From: CALELM01 sp045617105
GTDB taxonomy: Bacteria > Bacillota > Negativicutes > Selenomonadales > Selenomonadaceae
DNA: 21,929 nucleotides
NCBI GenBank assembly: GCA_045617105.1
Contig: JAZLHW010000157.1
Coordinates: 1-21,929, forward strand
Reading direction: 5' to 3'
The notes beneath the pieces are model-generated. The model searched no databases and was not told the DNA's origin. It saw only the letters and a program-made list of their open reading frames with translations. Numbering within the stretch: the first letter of the stretch is position 1; each line of letters starts with the position of its first letter. A program made the translations under genes and the position numbers. Shown here piece after piece: positions 14,651-21,211 of the stretch.

Positions 14651-15432
14651 AACGTTATATCATAGAAACAGATGACGAACACATTTGGACGTATGAAGTG
14701 GAAGGGACGGATGCCAACTTCTCTTGTAAACTGCTTAAACCACACGGGGATAAAAAATATTGGTTGGAGGATAGGGAAGATTATTGGCAATGGTTTTTTG
14801 AAGAAATCAGCATTACCAAAGGTGCGGAACTTGATGTTTGTTTTCTTTGTTTGGAAAAGGCACAGGAAGACTTTCAGCAATTTTATAAGTTGCTTTCTTC
14901 ATTCCAATTTAGTTGTCTTGGGAAGGCTGAGTGGAAATCCTCCGAAATTATCCGCTACTTTCAGGATTTCCGCAACACGAAAGAGGAGGTTGCCTATGAG
15001 GAAAATCCAAGCAGGTTTATGCTGAAAAGCGGCAAAACTATCCTAGTGTACGGTACGGAAAATTTTTGTTTGGCAAATGATGCGGCCTTCATGAATAAGG
15101 GCGATGACGATTCAGAAAAGATACGATCGTCTTCAAAAGTTTTTGCCCCAAGCATGGAGAAAAAGGACACGGTCGTTCCTGCTGTGTCCAGCCCCAAAAG
15201 AAAGTCCAATCTGCCTAGACTTTCAGGAAAGGCTAAGGGCGTTCATACTGTGCCTAGCACCCCATCTGCACCAGTAATAAAAAAAGAAAAATCCCCAACA
15301 GATCTTGTTGGGGAGGCTATGTCTTCGGAACAAGTTAATGCCGAAGATTTACAGCGGTATTTTGAACGTAAAACGGAAGGACAATGCACTACTGTTTCCT
15401 ATCGGTCTTCTGTTTATTCTGAGCAAGAGTAA
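14647..15432 (+). CDS. Last operon gene: two-part protein with Pro/Ser-rich linker
   Basis: A 261-residue protein of unknown function. Residues 1 to about 150 look globular, alternating strands and helices with several Trp and Cys (YWLEDREDYWQWFF, CFLCLEKAQ). About 158-232 are a low-complexity Lys/Pro/Ser/Thr linker (VSSPKRKSNLP, TVPSTPSAPVI). The last 28 residues form a short C-terminal segment. Such a layout suits a tethered adaptor. It starts by ATGA overlap with the previous gene, with AGAGGAGG at about 14627-14634 as ribosome site. Its stop is 12 bases ahead of the operon terminator. The 3' coding region contains an inverted repeat that reads as a terminator on the opposite strand (see 15275-15313). 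Confidence 0.78.
   Translation: MKRYIIETDDEHIWTYEVEGTDANFSCKLLKPHGDKKYWLEDREDYWQWFFEEISITKGAELDVCFLCLEKAQEDFQQFYKLLSSFQFSCLGKAEWKSSEIIRYFQDFRNTKEEVAYEENPSRFMLKSGKTILVYGTENFCLANDAAFMNKGDDDSEKIRSSSKVFAPSMEKKDTVVPAVSSPKRKSNLPRLSGKAKGVHTVPSTPSAPVIKKEKSPTDLVGEAMSSEQVNAEDLQRYFERKTEGQCTTVSYRSSVYSEQE
15275..15313 (-). terminator. Intrinsic terminator for the minus-strand DUF1036-like gene
   Basis: CCCCAACA (15293-15300) and TGTTGGGG (15306-15313) form a perfect 8-pair stem around a 5-base loop. Read on the minus strand, the stem is followed by a T-rich tract (complement of 15275-15292, mostly A on the plus strand), the classic Rho-independent layout. The only minus-strand gene nearby ends at 15523, so its transcript would extend about 230 bases and end inside the last gene of the convergent operon. 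Confidence 0.7.
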
Positions 15433-15444
15433 TTTATTTACCTC

Positions 15445-15478
15445 ATGCCGAGCTTTTCTAAAAGTTCGGCATTTTTTT
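15445..15478 (+). terminator. Intrinsic terminator of the Hsp70/HerA operon
   Basis: ATGCCGAG (15445-15452) continues into CTTT and pairs with AAAG and TTCGGCAT up to 15472, giving a 12-pair stem with a 4-base loop. A run of seven T follows at 15472-15478. It begins 12 bases after the TAA of the last operon gene. No comparable T-run follows in the minus direction, so it should act mainly on the plus strand. Confidence 0.88.
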
Positions 15479-15522
15479 CATTCGTATCCCTAAAGATGCC
15501 GCAGGACTGTCCTTTTTTTCTC

Positions 15523-15951
15523 CTAGTCGCGTGCGGTTACACGCACAACACCATTCTGCCCTATTTCAAAACTATCAAAGGCAACTTGCCGACGGTTCGT
15601 TCCATCAGGACACGATTCTTTGCCAACTTCGTATTCAAATGCTTCATTTGTTACAGTCCAAGCCTTTTTTGATCCCCAGCTGCGAAATTTATTGTGCATG
15701 TGAACCCAGATTTTTGATTTGGCATGGTTTGGGAAATTCAGGGTTTTGAAGGAATTTGCAGGAACTTTCCACCATCCTTTGCAAACCCAAGCATTCCTGT
15801 CCTCATCATGAAAAATAATGGAAACAGACAGCGGTGTTCCTATTTGGTTGTTGACTTCCAACTTCATGGCATTTGCCTGCTGAGAAGAAAAAAATGCATT
15901 GCCGATCAGCATCATGGAAGCCATTACAAAAACGAATAGAAATCTCTTCAT
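15523..15951 (-). CDS. Secreted DUF1036-like protein
   Basis: A 142-residue protein with a clear signal peptide: MKRFLFVF start, hydrophobic core and a likely cleavage after QQANA (residue 28). The mature part is a small, Trp- and aromatic-rich beta protein. LEVNNQIGTPLSVSIIF, then GWWKVPANSFKTLNF, resembles DUF1036, whose members begin with a strand-rich N and have the GWW-then-Pro pattern. The function of DUF1036 is unknown; the protein should be exported across the inner membrane. The ribosome site AGGAGG (complement of 15959-15964) sits just ahead of the ATG. It is convergent with the operon and divergent from yfmM, with its own promoter upstream. It probably belongs to the resident chromosome rather than to the Hsp70 cluster. 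Confidence 0.82.
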   Translation of the reverse strand: MKRFLFVFVMASMMLIGNAFFSSQQANAMKLEVNNQIGTPLSVSIIFHDEDRNAWVCKGWWKVPANSFKTLNFPNHAKSKIWVHMHNKFRSWGSKKAWTVTNEAFEYEVGKESCPDGTNRRQVAFDSFEIGQNGVVRVTARD

Positions 15952-15987
15952 AATTGCACCTCCTTTCCGTTTGTTCGATATGACACA

Positions 15988-16016
15988 AATTTAGCAGAAA
16001 GAAATACAGCGGTCAA
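15988..16016 (-). promoter_or_regulatory. Promoter of the DUF1036-like gene
   Basis: On the minus strand, TTGACC (complement of 16011-16016) and TAAATT (complement of 15988-15993) are separated by exactly 17 bases, a near-consensus vegetative promoter. The predicted transcription start is about 30 bases before the ATG at 15951, with the AGGAGG ribosome site in between. Confidence 0.65.
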
Positions 16017-16057
16017 GCATTTTGTGACGTTTGTCAGATGCAGGGGAGAGAATTTCC

Positions 16058-16086
16058 TTGTCGGAGCTGTGAGTGCATGATACAAT
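16058..16086 (+). promoter_or_regulatory. Promoter of yfmM
   Basis: TTGTCG (16058-16063) and TACAAT (16081-16086) are separated by 17 bases, a good vegetative-type promoter. The start of transcription would fall near 16093, leaving a leader of about 43 bases before the ATG at 16136. It lies back to back with the minus-strand DUF1036-like promoter. Confidence 0.62.
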
Positions 16087-16135
16087 TTTGTTTGTGTGAA
16101 GAAAACAGGAATAGGTAAGGGGATTGGGGCAATTT

Positions 16136-17692
16136 ATGAGTATTTTGAATGTGGAACATATTTCTCATTCCTTTGGCGGCAGGACGATTTTTGAGGATGC
16201 GTCCTTCCGATTGCTAAAGGGGGAGCATGTGGCTTTGGTCGGGGCGAATGGTGAAGGAAAGTCAACATTTTTGTCTATCATTACCGGCAAGATGACACCG
16301 GAGGCAGGAAAGGTGGAATGGGCGAAGCGTGTGACGGTCGGTTACCTTGACCAACATTCGGTGCTGCAGCCCGGCATGACGATTCGCGAGGCTTTGCGGA
16401 CAGCTTTTGATTCGATGTATGAGTTGGAAAAAGAAATGCTGGCATGTTATGACAAGATGGGAGATGCTTCTCCCGAGGAAGTGGATCGCATGATGGCAGA
16501 TGTGGGAGATATCCAAGACATATTGGAAGCCAATAGTTTTTATACGATCGATGCCCGTATTGATGAAGTGGCAGGAGGTCTTGGGCTTCGGGATATTGGT
16601 TTGGAGCGGAAGGTAGACGAGCTTTCGGGCGGACAGCGAACCAAGGTGCTTTTGACGAAGCTGCTCTTGCAGAATCCCAGTATTTTGATTTTGGACGAGC
16701 CGACAAATTATTTGGATGCGGAGCATATTGCGTGGCTGAAGATCTACCTGCAAAATTATGAAAATGCATTTATATTGGTCTCGCATGATATTCCATTCCT
16801 GAATGCGGTGACGAATGTGATCTACCATGTGGACCAAGCGACCTTGACACGCTATGCAGGAAGCTATGAGAAGTTTCAGGAAATGTATGCCTTGAAGCGG
16901 AAGCAGGAGGATGCGGCTTACGAACGGCAGCAGGCAGAGATCAAGAGGCAGGAGGATTTTATCCAGCGAAACAAGGCACGGGTGGCAACAAGGGGAATGG
17001 CAAACAGCAGGCAAAAAAGATTGGACAAGATGGAGGTGCTGGAGAAGCGGCAGGAAAAACCGAAACCTCATTTCCGGTTTTTGATGGATAGAACGCCGGG
17101 ACGTTTCGTGATAGAGGCAAAGCGGCTTGTCCTTGGCTATGATACGCCATTGACAAGTCCCGTGGATCTTCAGGTGGAACGTGGAAAGAAAATTGCGATT
17201 CGGGGTGTCAATGGGCTGGGGAAGACGACACTCTTGAAAACGCTGCTGGGACTTCTTCCGTCTGTTTCCGGTCAGGTGGAGCTGGGCGAGTTTGTGACAG
17301 TTGGATATTTTGAGCAGGAATCGACCGAGGGAAATGACCGAACGGCGATTGAGGAGATCTGGCAGGAATATCCGGGAATGACGAATTTTGAGGTGCGGGC
17401 GGCATTGGCGGCTTGCGGGCTTACGAACGATCACATTACGAGCAAGATGATGGTGTTGTCCGGCGGCGAGGCGGCAAAGGTGAGGTTATGCAAGATTATG
17501 CAAAAACCCGTCAACTGCTTGGTGCTGGACGAGCCGACCAATCATTTGGACGTGGAAGCAAAGAAGGAACTGAAACGTGCGCTTCAAGAATACAAGGGGA
17601 CGATCCTTTTGGTATCGCACGAACCTGATTTTTATGAGGATTGGGTGGATTCCGTCTGGAATATAGAGCGTTGGACGACAAAAATAATTTAA
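16136..17692 (+). CDS. yfmM: ABC-F ATPase, YfmM type
   Basis: A 518-residue protein with two ABC nucleotide-binding domains and no membrane segments, the layout of ABC-F proteins, which bind the ribosome rather than transport. Domain 1 has Walker A GANGEGKST (36-44) and signature LSGGQ (163-167). Domain 2 has Walker A GVNGLGKTT (357-365) and signature LSGGE (441-445). Each has LDEPTN Walker B. Between them lies the charged linker (about 230-320) that in the family reaches the peptidyl-transferase centre. The opening FRLLKGEH, the VSHDIPFLN stretch and the WTTKII end match Bacillus YfmM as I remember it. The expected role is relief of stalled translation; antibiotic resistance is not implied. 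ATG 16136 follows TGGGG by about six bases; an in-frame TTG at 16124 is less likely. Confidence 0.9.
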   Translation: MSILNVEHISHSFGGRTIFEDASFRLLKGEHVALVGANGEGKSTFLSIITGKMTPEAGKVEWAKRVTVGYLDQHSVLQPGMTIREALRTAFDSMYELEKEMLACYDKMGDASPEEVDRMMADVGDIQDILEANSFYTIDARIDEVAGGLGLRDIGLERKVDELSGGQRTKVLLTKLLLQNPSILILDEPTNYLDAEHIAWLKIYLQNYENAFILVSHDIPFLNAVTNVIYHVDQATLTRYAGSYEKFQEMYALKRKQEDAAYERQQAEIKRQEDFIQRNKARVATRGMANSRQKRLDKMEVLEKRQEKPKPHFRFLMDRTPGRFVIEAKRLVLGYDTPLTSPVDLQVERGKKIAIRGVNGLGKTTLLKTLLGLLPSVSGQVELGEFVTVGYFEQESTEGNDRTAIEEIWQEYPGMTNFEVRAALAACGLTNDHITSKMMVLSGGEAAKVRLCKIMQKPVNCLVLDEPTNHLDVEAKKELKRALQEYKGTILLVSHEPDFYEDWVDSVWNIERWTTKII

Positions 17693-17713
17693 TTTGCAAA
17701 AATAGGAAGGACT

Positions 17714-17741
17714 TTGAGTTTGCCTGTCGAATAGGTATAAA
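17714..17741 (+). promoter_or_regulatory. Candidate promoter of the HD-GYP gene
   Basis: TTGAGT (17714-17719) and TATAAA (17736-17741) are 16 bases apart in the gap after yfmM. No terminator is seen after yfmM, so co-transcription with it is also possible. The 149-base gap otherwise holds no feature I can support. Confidence 0.4.
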
Positions 17742-17841
17742 TGGGGTATATGGTAATCTTTTATGAAATCTATTTTTTCATTGCAGCAGAAGCTTCTGCG
17801 AGAAGGGGAGTTGGCTGCGAAGGAAGGCAGGTTACGGGTTC

Positions 17842-18999
17842 ATGATAGATTTATCGCTGAATCGCGTGCGTCCCGGAATGGTTATGGCGCAAAGTGTTTA
17901 CAATTCCAGCGGTGCAAATTATTTGACAAAAGGAATGCCGCTGACGCAGACCTATATAGAAAAGCTTCGCCAACTTGGCATAGAGGATATTCATGTCCTT
18001 TCAACGTCCATTGATGATATGAGTCCCTTGCCGCAGGAAGATGTCTTGCAGGAAAAGACACGTGTTATGGCAGTCAAGCGTGTATATGACGTGTTTCAGC
18101 AAATACGGCAGAAGGGAACGCTGGATCTGGCACCTTTGGAGAAGGCTTCCGCAACGATCGTTAATGATGTTATGAATCGCCGCGGGAATCTCGTGCAGCT
18201 TACGGATATTCGTATGCATGACATGTATACCTTTGCACACAGCGTCAATGTAGCGATGCTGTCCTCTTTGATAGGGGTGCTTTGCGGATTTTCCGAGGAA
18301 CGGCTTTCCGAATTGACGTTTGGTGCGCTTTTGCATGATTTAGGGAAGATTGTCGTACCTCTTGAGGTACTGAACAAAACAAGCCGGTTGAGCAAGACAG
18401 AGTTTTCAATCATCAAGAAACACCCGATTGCGGGAAGCGACCATATTCTGAAGCTTAATTTGCCGAACGGGGAACGGTTGGCAATGATTGCCCGCCAGCA
18501 CCATGAGCATATGGACGGTTCTGGTTATCCGGACGGGAGAAAGGGCGAGGAGATTCATATCCATGCCCGAATTGCGGCAATAGCAGATGTTTATGATGCT
18601 TTGACCAGCAATCGCCCTTACAAGAAGGCGTATACGCCTGCTGTGGCACACCATATCATGAAAAATTGCTCTGGTGGGCAGTTCGATGAAGAGATATTGA
18701 ACGAGTTCTTCCGCAACGTGGCAATTTATCCTGTGGGAACTGTGCTGTCTACTTCGTTGGGGTATGGCATTGTGCGGAAGGTGGAATTCGGCAAGACAAG
18801 CCAGCCTAATGTATGCATTTTTGCGGATAAGAACGAGCATTTGCTGAAAAAGCCGTATGATGTGGATTTCAGTGAAGAAAAGGGAGACAGGATAGAGTCT
18901 GTCATCAATGACATTGAGCTTTTCCATTTTATCCATCAGCTGCAGTTTGATCCGGCAATGCTGCTTTTGGAGGATGGGCTTGCATCGCTTTTGGGTTGA
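17842..18999 (+). CDS. HD-GYP domain phosphodiesterase
   Basis: A 385-residue protein that should hydrolyse cyclic di-GMP or a related cyclic dinucleotide. Residues 1 to about 55 match the small N-terminal domain common to these proteins (LNRVRPGMVMAQSV, then LTKGMPLTQTYIEKLRQLGI). The HD-GYP domain follows, with HDLGK (His165, Asp166, Lys169), HHEHMDGSGYP (220-230, including the GYP motif) and DVYDALTSNRPYK. All metal-binding and GYP residues appear intact, so activity is likely. A C-terminal stretch of about 85 residues follows. There is no membrane or receiver domain, so its input signal is unclear. The ribosome site is weak: AAGGAAGG lies about 14 bases upstream. A short overlapping frame starting at ATG 17763 could be a leader but is not well supported. 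Confidence 0.9.
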   Translation: MIDLSLNRVRPGMVMAQSVYNSSGANYLTKGMPLTQTYIEKLRQLGIEDIHVLSTSIDDMSPLPQEDVLQEKTRVMAVKRVYDVFQQIRQKGTLDLAPLEKASATIVNDVMNRRGNLVQLTDIRMHDMYTFAHSVNVAMLSSLIGVLCGFSEERLSELTFGALLHDLGKIVVPLEVLNKTSRLSKTEFSIIKKHPIAGSDHILKLNLPNGERLAMIARQHHEHMDGSGYPDGRKGEEIHIHARIAAIADVYDALTSNRPYKKAYTPAVAHHIMKNCSGGQFDEEILNEFFRNVAIYPVGTVLSTSLGYGIVRKVEFGKTSQPNVCIFADKNEHLLKKPYDVDFSEEKGDRIESVINDIELFHFIHQLQFDPAMLLLEDGLASLLG

Positions 19000-19046
19000 T
19001 TTTTGCATAAAGAAGTCTATTACTTTAGAATGGAGGCAGAGGACAG

Positions 19047-19418
19047 ATGAACAAGGTAGTTTTATCTGGAAACTTGGCAAAAGATGTTGATATGCGCATG
19101 ACGCAGAGCGGGAAGGCTGTGGCATCTTTTTCTTTGGCAGTCAGTGATGGATGGGGTGAAAACAAAAAGACGTATTTTGTTCCTATTGTTGTGTGGGGAA
19201 AGATGGCAGAGCTTTGCGAAAAGTATCTTCGCAAGGGAAGCAAGGCTATGGTGGACGGCCGCTTGCAGGTTCGTTCCTATGAGACGCAGGATGGAAGTAA
19301 GCGTTGGGTGACTGAGGTTATTGCCAATGAAGTGGAGTTCCTTGGCTCGAAACCGCAGTCCGAAGGACAGGCAGGCGATCATGGTTTTGAGGGGACATCG
19401 GAGGAGATTCCGTTTTGA
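19047..19418 (+). CDS. ssb: Single-stranded DNA-binding protein (short form)
   Basis: A 123-residue SSB. The OB-fold runs from MNKVVLSGNLAKDVDMR to about residue 103, with the typical VVWGKMAE and YLRKGSKAMVDGRLQVR segments. A very short tail ends in EEIPF, the acidic tip that recruits repair and replication proteins. Ordinary chromosomal SSBs are about 150-180 residues with a long Gly/Gln-rich tail, and are often located between rpsF and rpsR. This short one, away from that setting, is more like a second copy of the SsbB kind, sometimes linked to competence; that is inference. The ribosome site is strong (GGAGG at 19032-19036 and AGAGGA at 19038-19043). A terminator hairpin follows at 19463. 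Confidence 0.92.
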   Translation: MNKVVLSGNLAKDVDMRMTQSGKAVASFSLAVSDGWGENKKTYFVPIVVWGKMAELCEKYLRKGSKAMVDGRLQVRSYETQDGSKRWVTEVIANEVEFLGSKPQSEGQAGDHGFEGTSEEIPF

Positions 19419-19462
19419 TGAAACTTTTTGCTTCTTGAAAGGGGCAACAGTTTTGTAGGGAG

Positions 19463-19490
19463 AGAGGTTGCTTGCAGGCGACCTCTTTTT
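19463..19490 (+). terminator. Intrinsic terminator between ssb and rbgA
   Basis: AGAGGTTGC (19463-19471) pairs with GCGACCTCT (19478-19486) as a 9-pair stem (one G-T) around a 6-base loop, followed by T at 19487-19490. It ends only about 20 bases before the rbgA start, so it may act as an attenuator or be read through. No separate rbgA promoter is visible downstream of it. Confidence 0.72.
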
Positions 19491-19512
19491 GTATGGTTGG
19501 GAGATGAGAAAA

Positions 19513-20394
19513 ATGGAAGAGAATAAGGAACTGCCCAATTTGCAATGGTTTCCTGGCCATATGAAAAAGGCGCAGCGTATCATTGAGGAGAACTTGAAAC
19601 TGGTGGACGTGGTCGTTGAGCTTTTGGATGCACGCGTTCCCTTGAGCAGTGCAAATCCGATGCTGAAGGAAATTATTGCAGGCAAACCGAGACTTGTCGT
19701 ACTGAACAAGTCAGATTTAGCCGATGCAGTGATGACGAAAAAATGGCTGTCTTATTTTCGTATGCAGGGACTCAGTGCTGTGGCGGTTGATTCTGTGAAG
19801 GGAAGCGGGACAAAGCAGTTGGTGAAGCTGGCGGAGGAGCTGGCAAAGCCAAGAACGGAAAAGCTTGTGAGCAAGGGCGTAAAGCCTCGTGCAGCTCGCT
19901 GCATGATTCTTGGTATTCCGAATGTTGGAAAGTCATCTCTCATCAATCGTTTGGCTGGCATGGTAAAGGCGAAGGCAGAAGACAAGCCAGGCGTGACTCG
20001 GGCAAAGCAGTGGATTCGAATCGGAAGCAATCTGGAGCTTCTTGATACGCCGGGAATTCTTTGGCCTAAATTTGAAGATATGGAGGTCGGCTTGAAACTG
20101 GCTTTTACGGGCGCTATTAAGGATGAAATCTATGATTTGGAGCAGGTGTCCTCGCTTCTTTTGGAAACGCTGCGCAGAAATTATTCGGAACGATTGGTTG
20201 AGAGGTTTAAGTTTAAGGGCGAGATGCCGGTTAAGGGTTTGGAACTTTTGGAGGAAATCGGAAGAAAGCGTGGCTGTTTGGTCAAGGGCGGCGTGGTTGA
20301 CTTGGAGAAGGCAGAGCGCATCGTTATGTCGGAATTTCGTGCAGGAAAGCTTGGGCTTGTTACATTGGACGATGTTCCGGAGGTACAGGCATGA
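19513..20394 (+). CDS. rbgA: Ribosome biogenesis GTPase RbgA (YlqF)
   Basis: A 293-residue circularly permuted GTPase that acts late in 50S ribosomal subunit assembly. The G motifs come in permuted order: NKSD (G4, residues 65-68), then GIPNVGKSS (G1, 134-142), then DTPG (G3, 178-181). The N-terminal WFPGHMKKA is the family hallmark. The C-terminal helical domain (about 205-293) fits the RNA-binding ANTAR-like tail. Length is close to the usual 280-290. I chose ATG 19513, with GGGAG at 19499-19503 nine bases upstream; ATG 19504 would add three residues, and an in-frame TTG at 19468 lies inside the terminator hairpin and is unlikely. The stop overlaps the rnhB start as ATGA, the conserved ylqF-rnhB arrangement. 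Confidence 0.93.
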   Translation: MEENKELPNLQWFPGHMKKAQRIIEENLKLVDVVVELLDARVPLSSANPMLKEIIAGKPRLVVLNKSDLADAVMTKKWLSYFRMQGLSAVAVDSVKGSGTKQLVKLAEELAKPRTEKLVSKGVKPRAARCMILGIPNVGKSSLINRLAGMVKAKAEDKPGVTRAKQWIRIGSNLELLDTPGILWPKFEDMEVGLKLAFTGAIKDEIYDLEQVSSLLLETLRRNYSERLVERFKFKGEMPVKGLELLEEIGRKRGCLVKGGVVDLEKAERIVMSEFRAGKLGLVTLDDVPEVQA

Positions 20395-21182
20395 AGGATT
20401 TAATGAATTTGTCCAAAATGACGATAAAAGATATAGAGTCTTTGTTTGTGTCTGGAAAGGCAACGCATGAACTTCTGGAGGCCTGCAGGCAAGATGGCAG
20501 GAAAACTCTTTTGACTTTGGTTCGCCGCTATGAACGAGAACAGGCAGATCGGGAGCGAGTGACGGGACTTTATGCTTTTGAGGAGCTTGCGATGGCAGAG
20601 GGATTTGAGCTTGTGGCAGGCGTGGACGAGGCTGGAAGAGGCCCATTGGCAGGACCTGTATCCGTTGCCGCTGTTATTTTGCCTCGCGGGCTTTATCTGC
20701 CGAAGCTGAATGATTCCAAGAAGATTTCGCCTGCTGTGCGTGAGGATCTTTATGAGAGGATCTTGGAGCAAGCGGTTGCCGTAGGGACCGCTTTGGTAGA
20801 TGCCAAAACGATCGATCGGGTAAATATTTATCAAGCAACAATGAATGGCATGTACGAAGCTATTTTTGCATTGAAGCCCAGTCCGCAGAAGGTTCTCATT
20901 GATGCTGTGGAGCTGAAAAATCTGCCAATGCCTTCCTTGCCGATCATCAAGGGCGATGCAAAGTCTGCTTCGATTGCGGCAGCGTCCATTGTTGCAAAGG
21001 TAACTCGTGATCGGTTAATGGAGGAATACGACAGGGAATATCCGGAGTATGGATTTGCAAGCCATAAGGGATATGGCACGGCGGAGCATATTGCGGCACT
21101 TAGGAAATATGGTCCGTGTCCCATTCATCGCCTTTCCTTTGAGCCGGTGCGCACGATTGCCGCAGAGGGTTGGGGAGAATAG
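20391..21182 (+). CDS. rnhB: Ribonuclease HII
   Basis: A 263-residue RNase HII, which nicks RNA in RNA-DNA hybrids and removes single ribonucleotides from DNA. The four acidic catalytic residues are visible: Asp79 and Glu80 in GVDEAGRGPLAGP, Asp171 in VLIDAV, and Asp189 in KGDAKSASIAAASIVAK. The late KGYGTAEHIAALRKYGPCPIHR block is also typical. A helical N-terminal extension of about 70 residues precedes the catalytic core, as in many Firmicute RnhB proteins of about 255-265 residues. It is translationally coupled to rbgA by a 4-base overlap. The following gene starts 29 bases later with no terminator between, so the three are likely one operon. Confidence 0.95.
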   Translation: MKDLMNLSKMTIKDIESLFVSGKATHELLEACRQDGRKTLLTLVRRYEREQADRERVTGLYAFEELAMAEGFELVAGVDEAGRGPLAGPVSVAAVILPRGLYLPKLNDSKKISPAVREDLYERILEQAVAVGTALVDAKTIDRVNIYQATMNGMYEAIFALKPSPQKVLIDAVELKNLPMPSLPIIKGDAKSASIAAASIVAKVTRDRLMEEYDREYPEYGFASHKGYGTAEHIAALRKYGPCPIHRLSFEPVRTIAAEGWGE

Positions 21183-21211
21183 CTATTAACTAATTTTGGA
21201 GGTGCAAGGTC

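Noticed and set aside
16262..17434. A long open frame (390 codons) on the minus strand inside yfmM
   Set aside because: The opposite strand is a clear, full-length ABC-F gene with all motifs; the minus frame reads as Pro/His/Cys/Leu-rich nonsense without a ribosome site.
17763..18014. 83-codon frame starting ahead of the HD-GYP gene
   Set aside because: Most of it lies in a wrong frame of the HD-GYP gene; the unique 26 codons have only a weak ribosome site. Leader peptide or N-terminal frameshift considered but not supported, since the HD-GYP protein already starts with its usual LNRVRPGM segment.
19003..19031. Promoter-like TTGCAT and TAGAAT, 17 bases apart, ahead of ssb
   Set aside because: Transcription would start on top of the ribosome site and leave a leader of about 9 bases, so the match is probably chance.
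19933..20646. Open frame on the minus strand opposite rbgA and rnhB
   Set aside because: It spans the junction of two conserved genes and has shadow-like composition.
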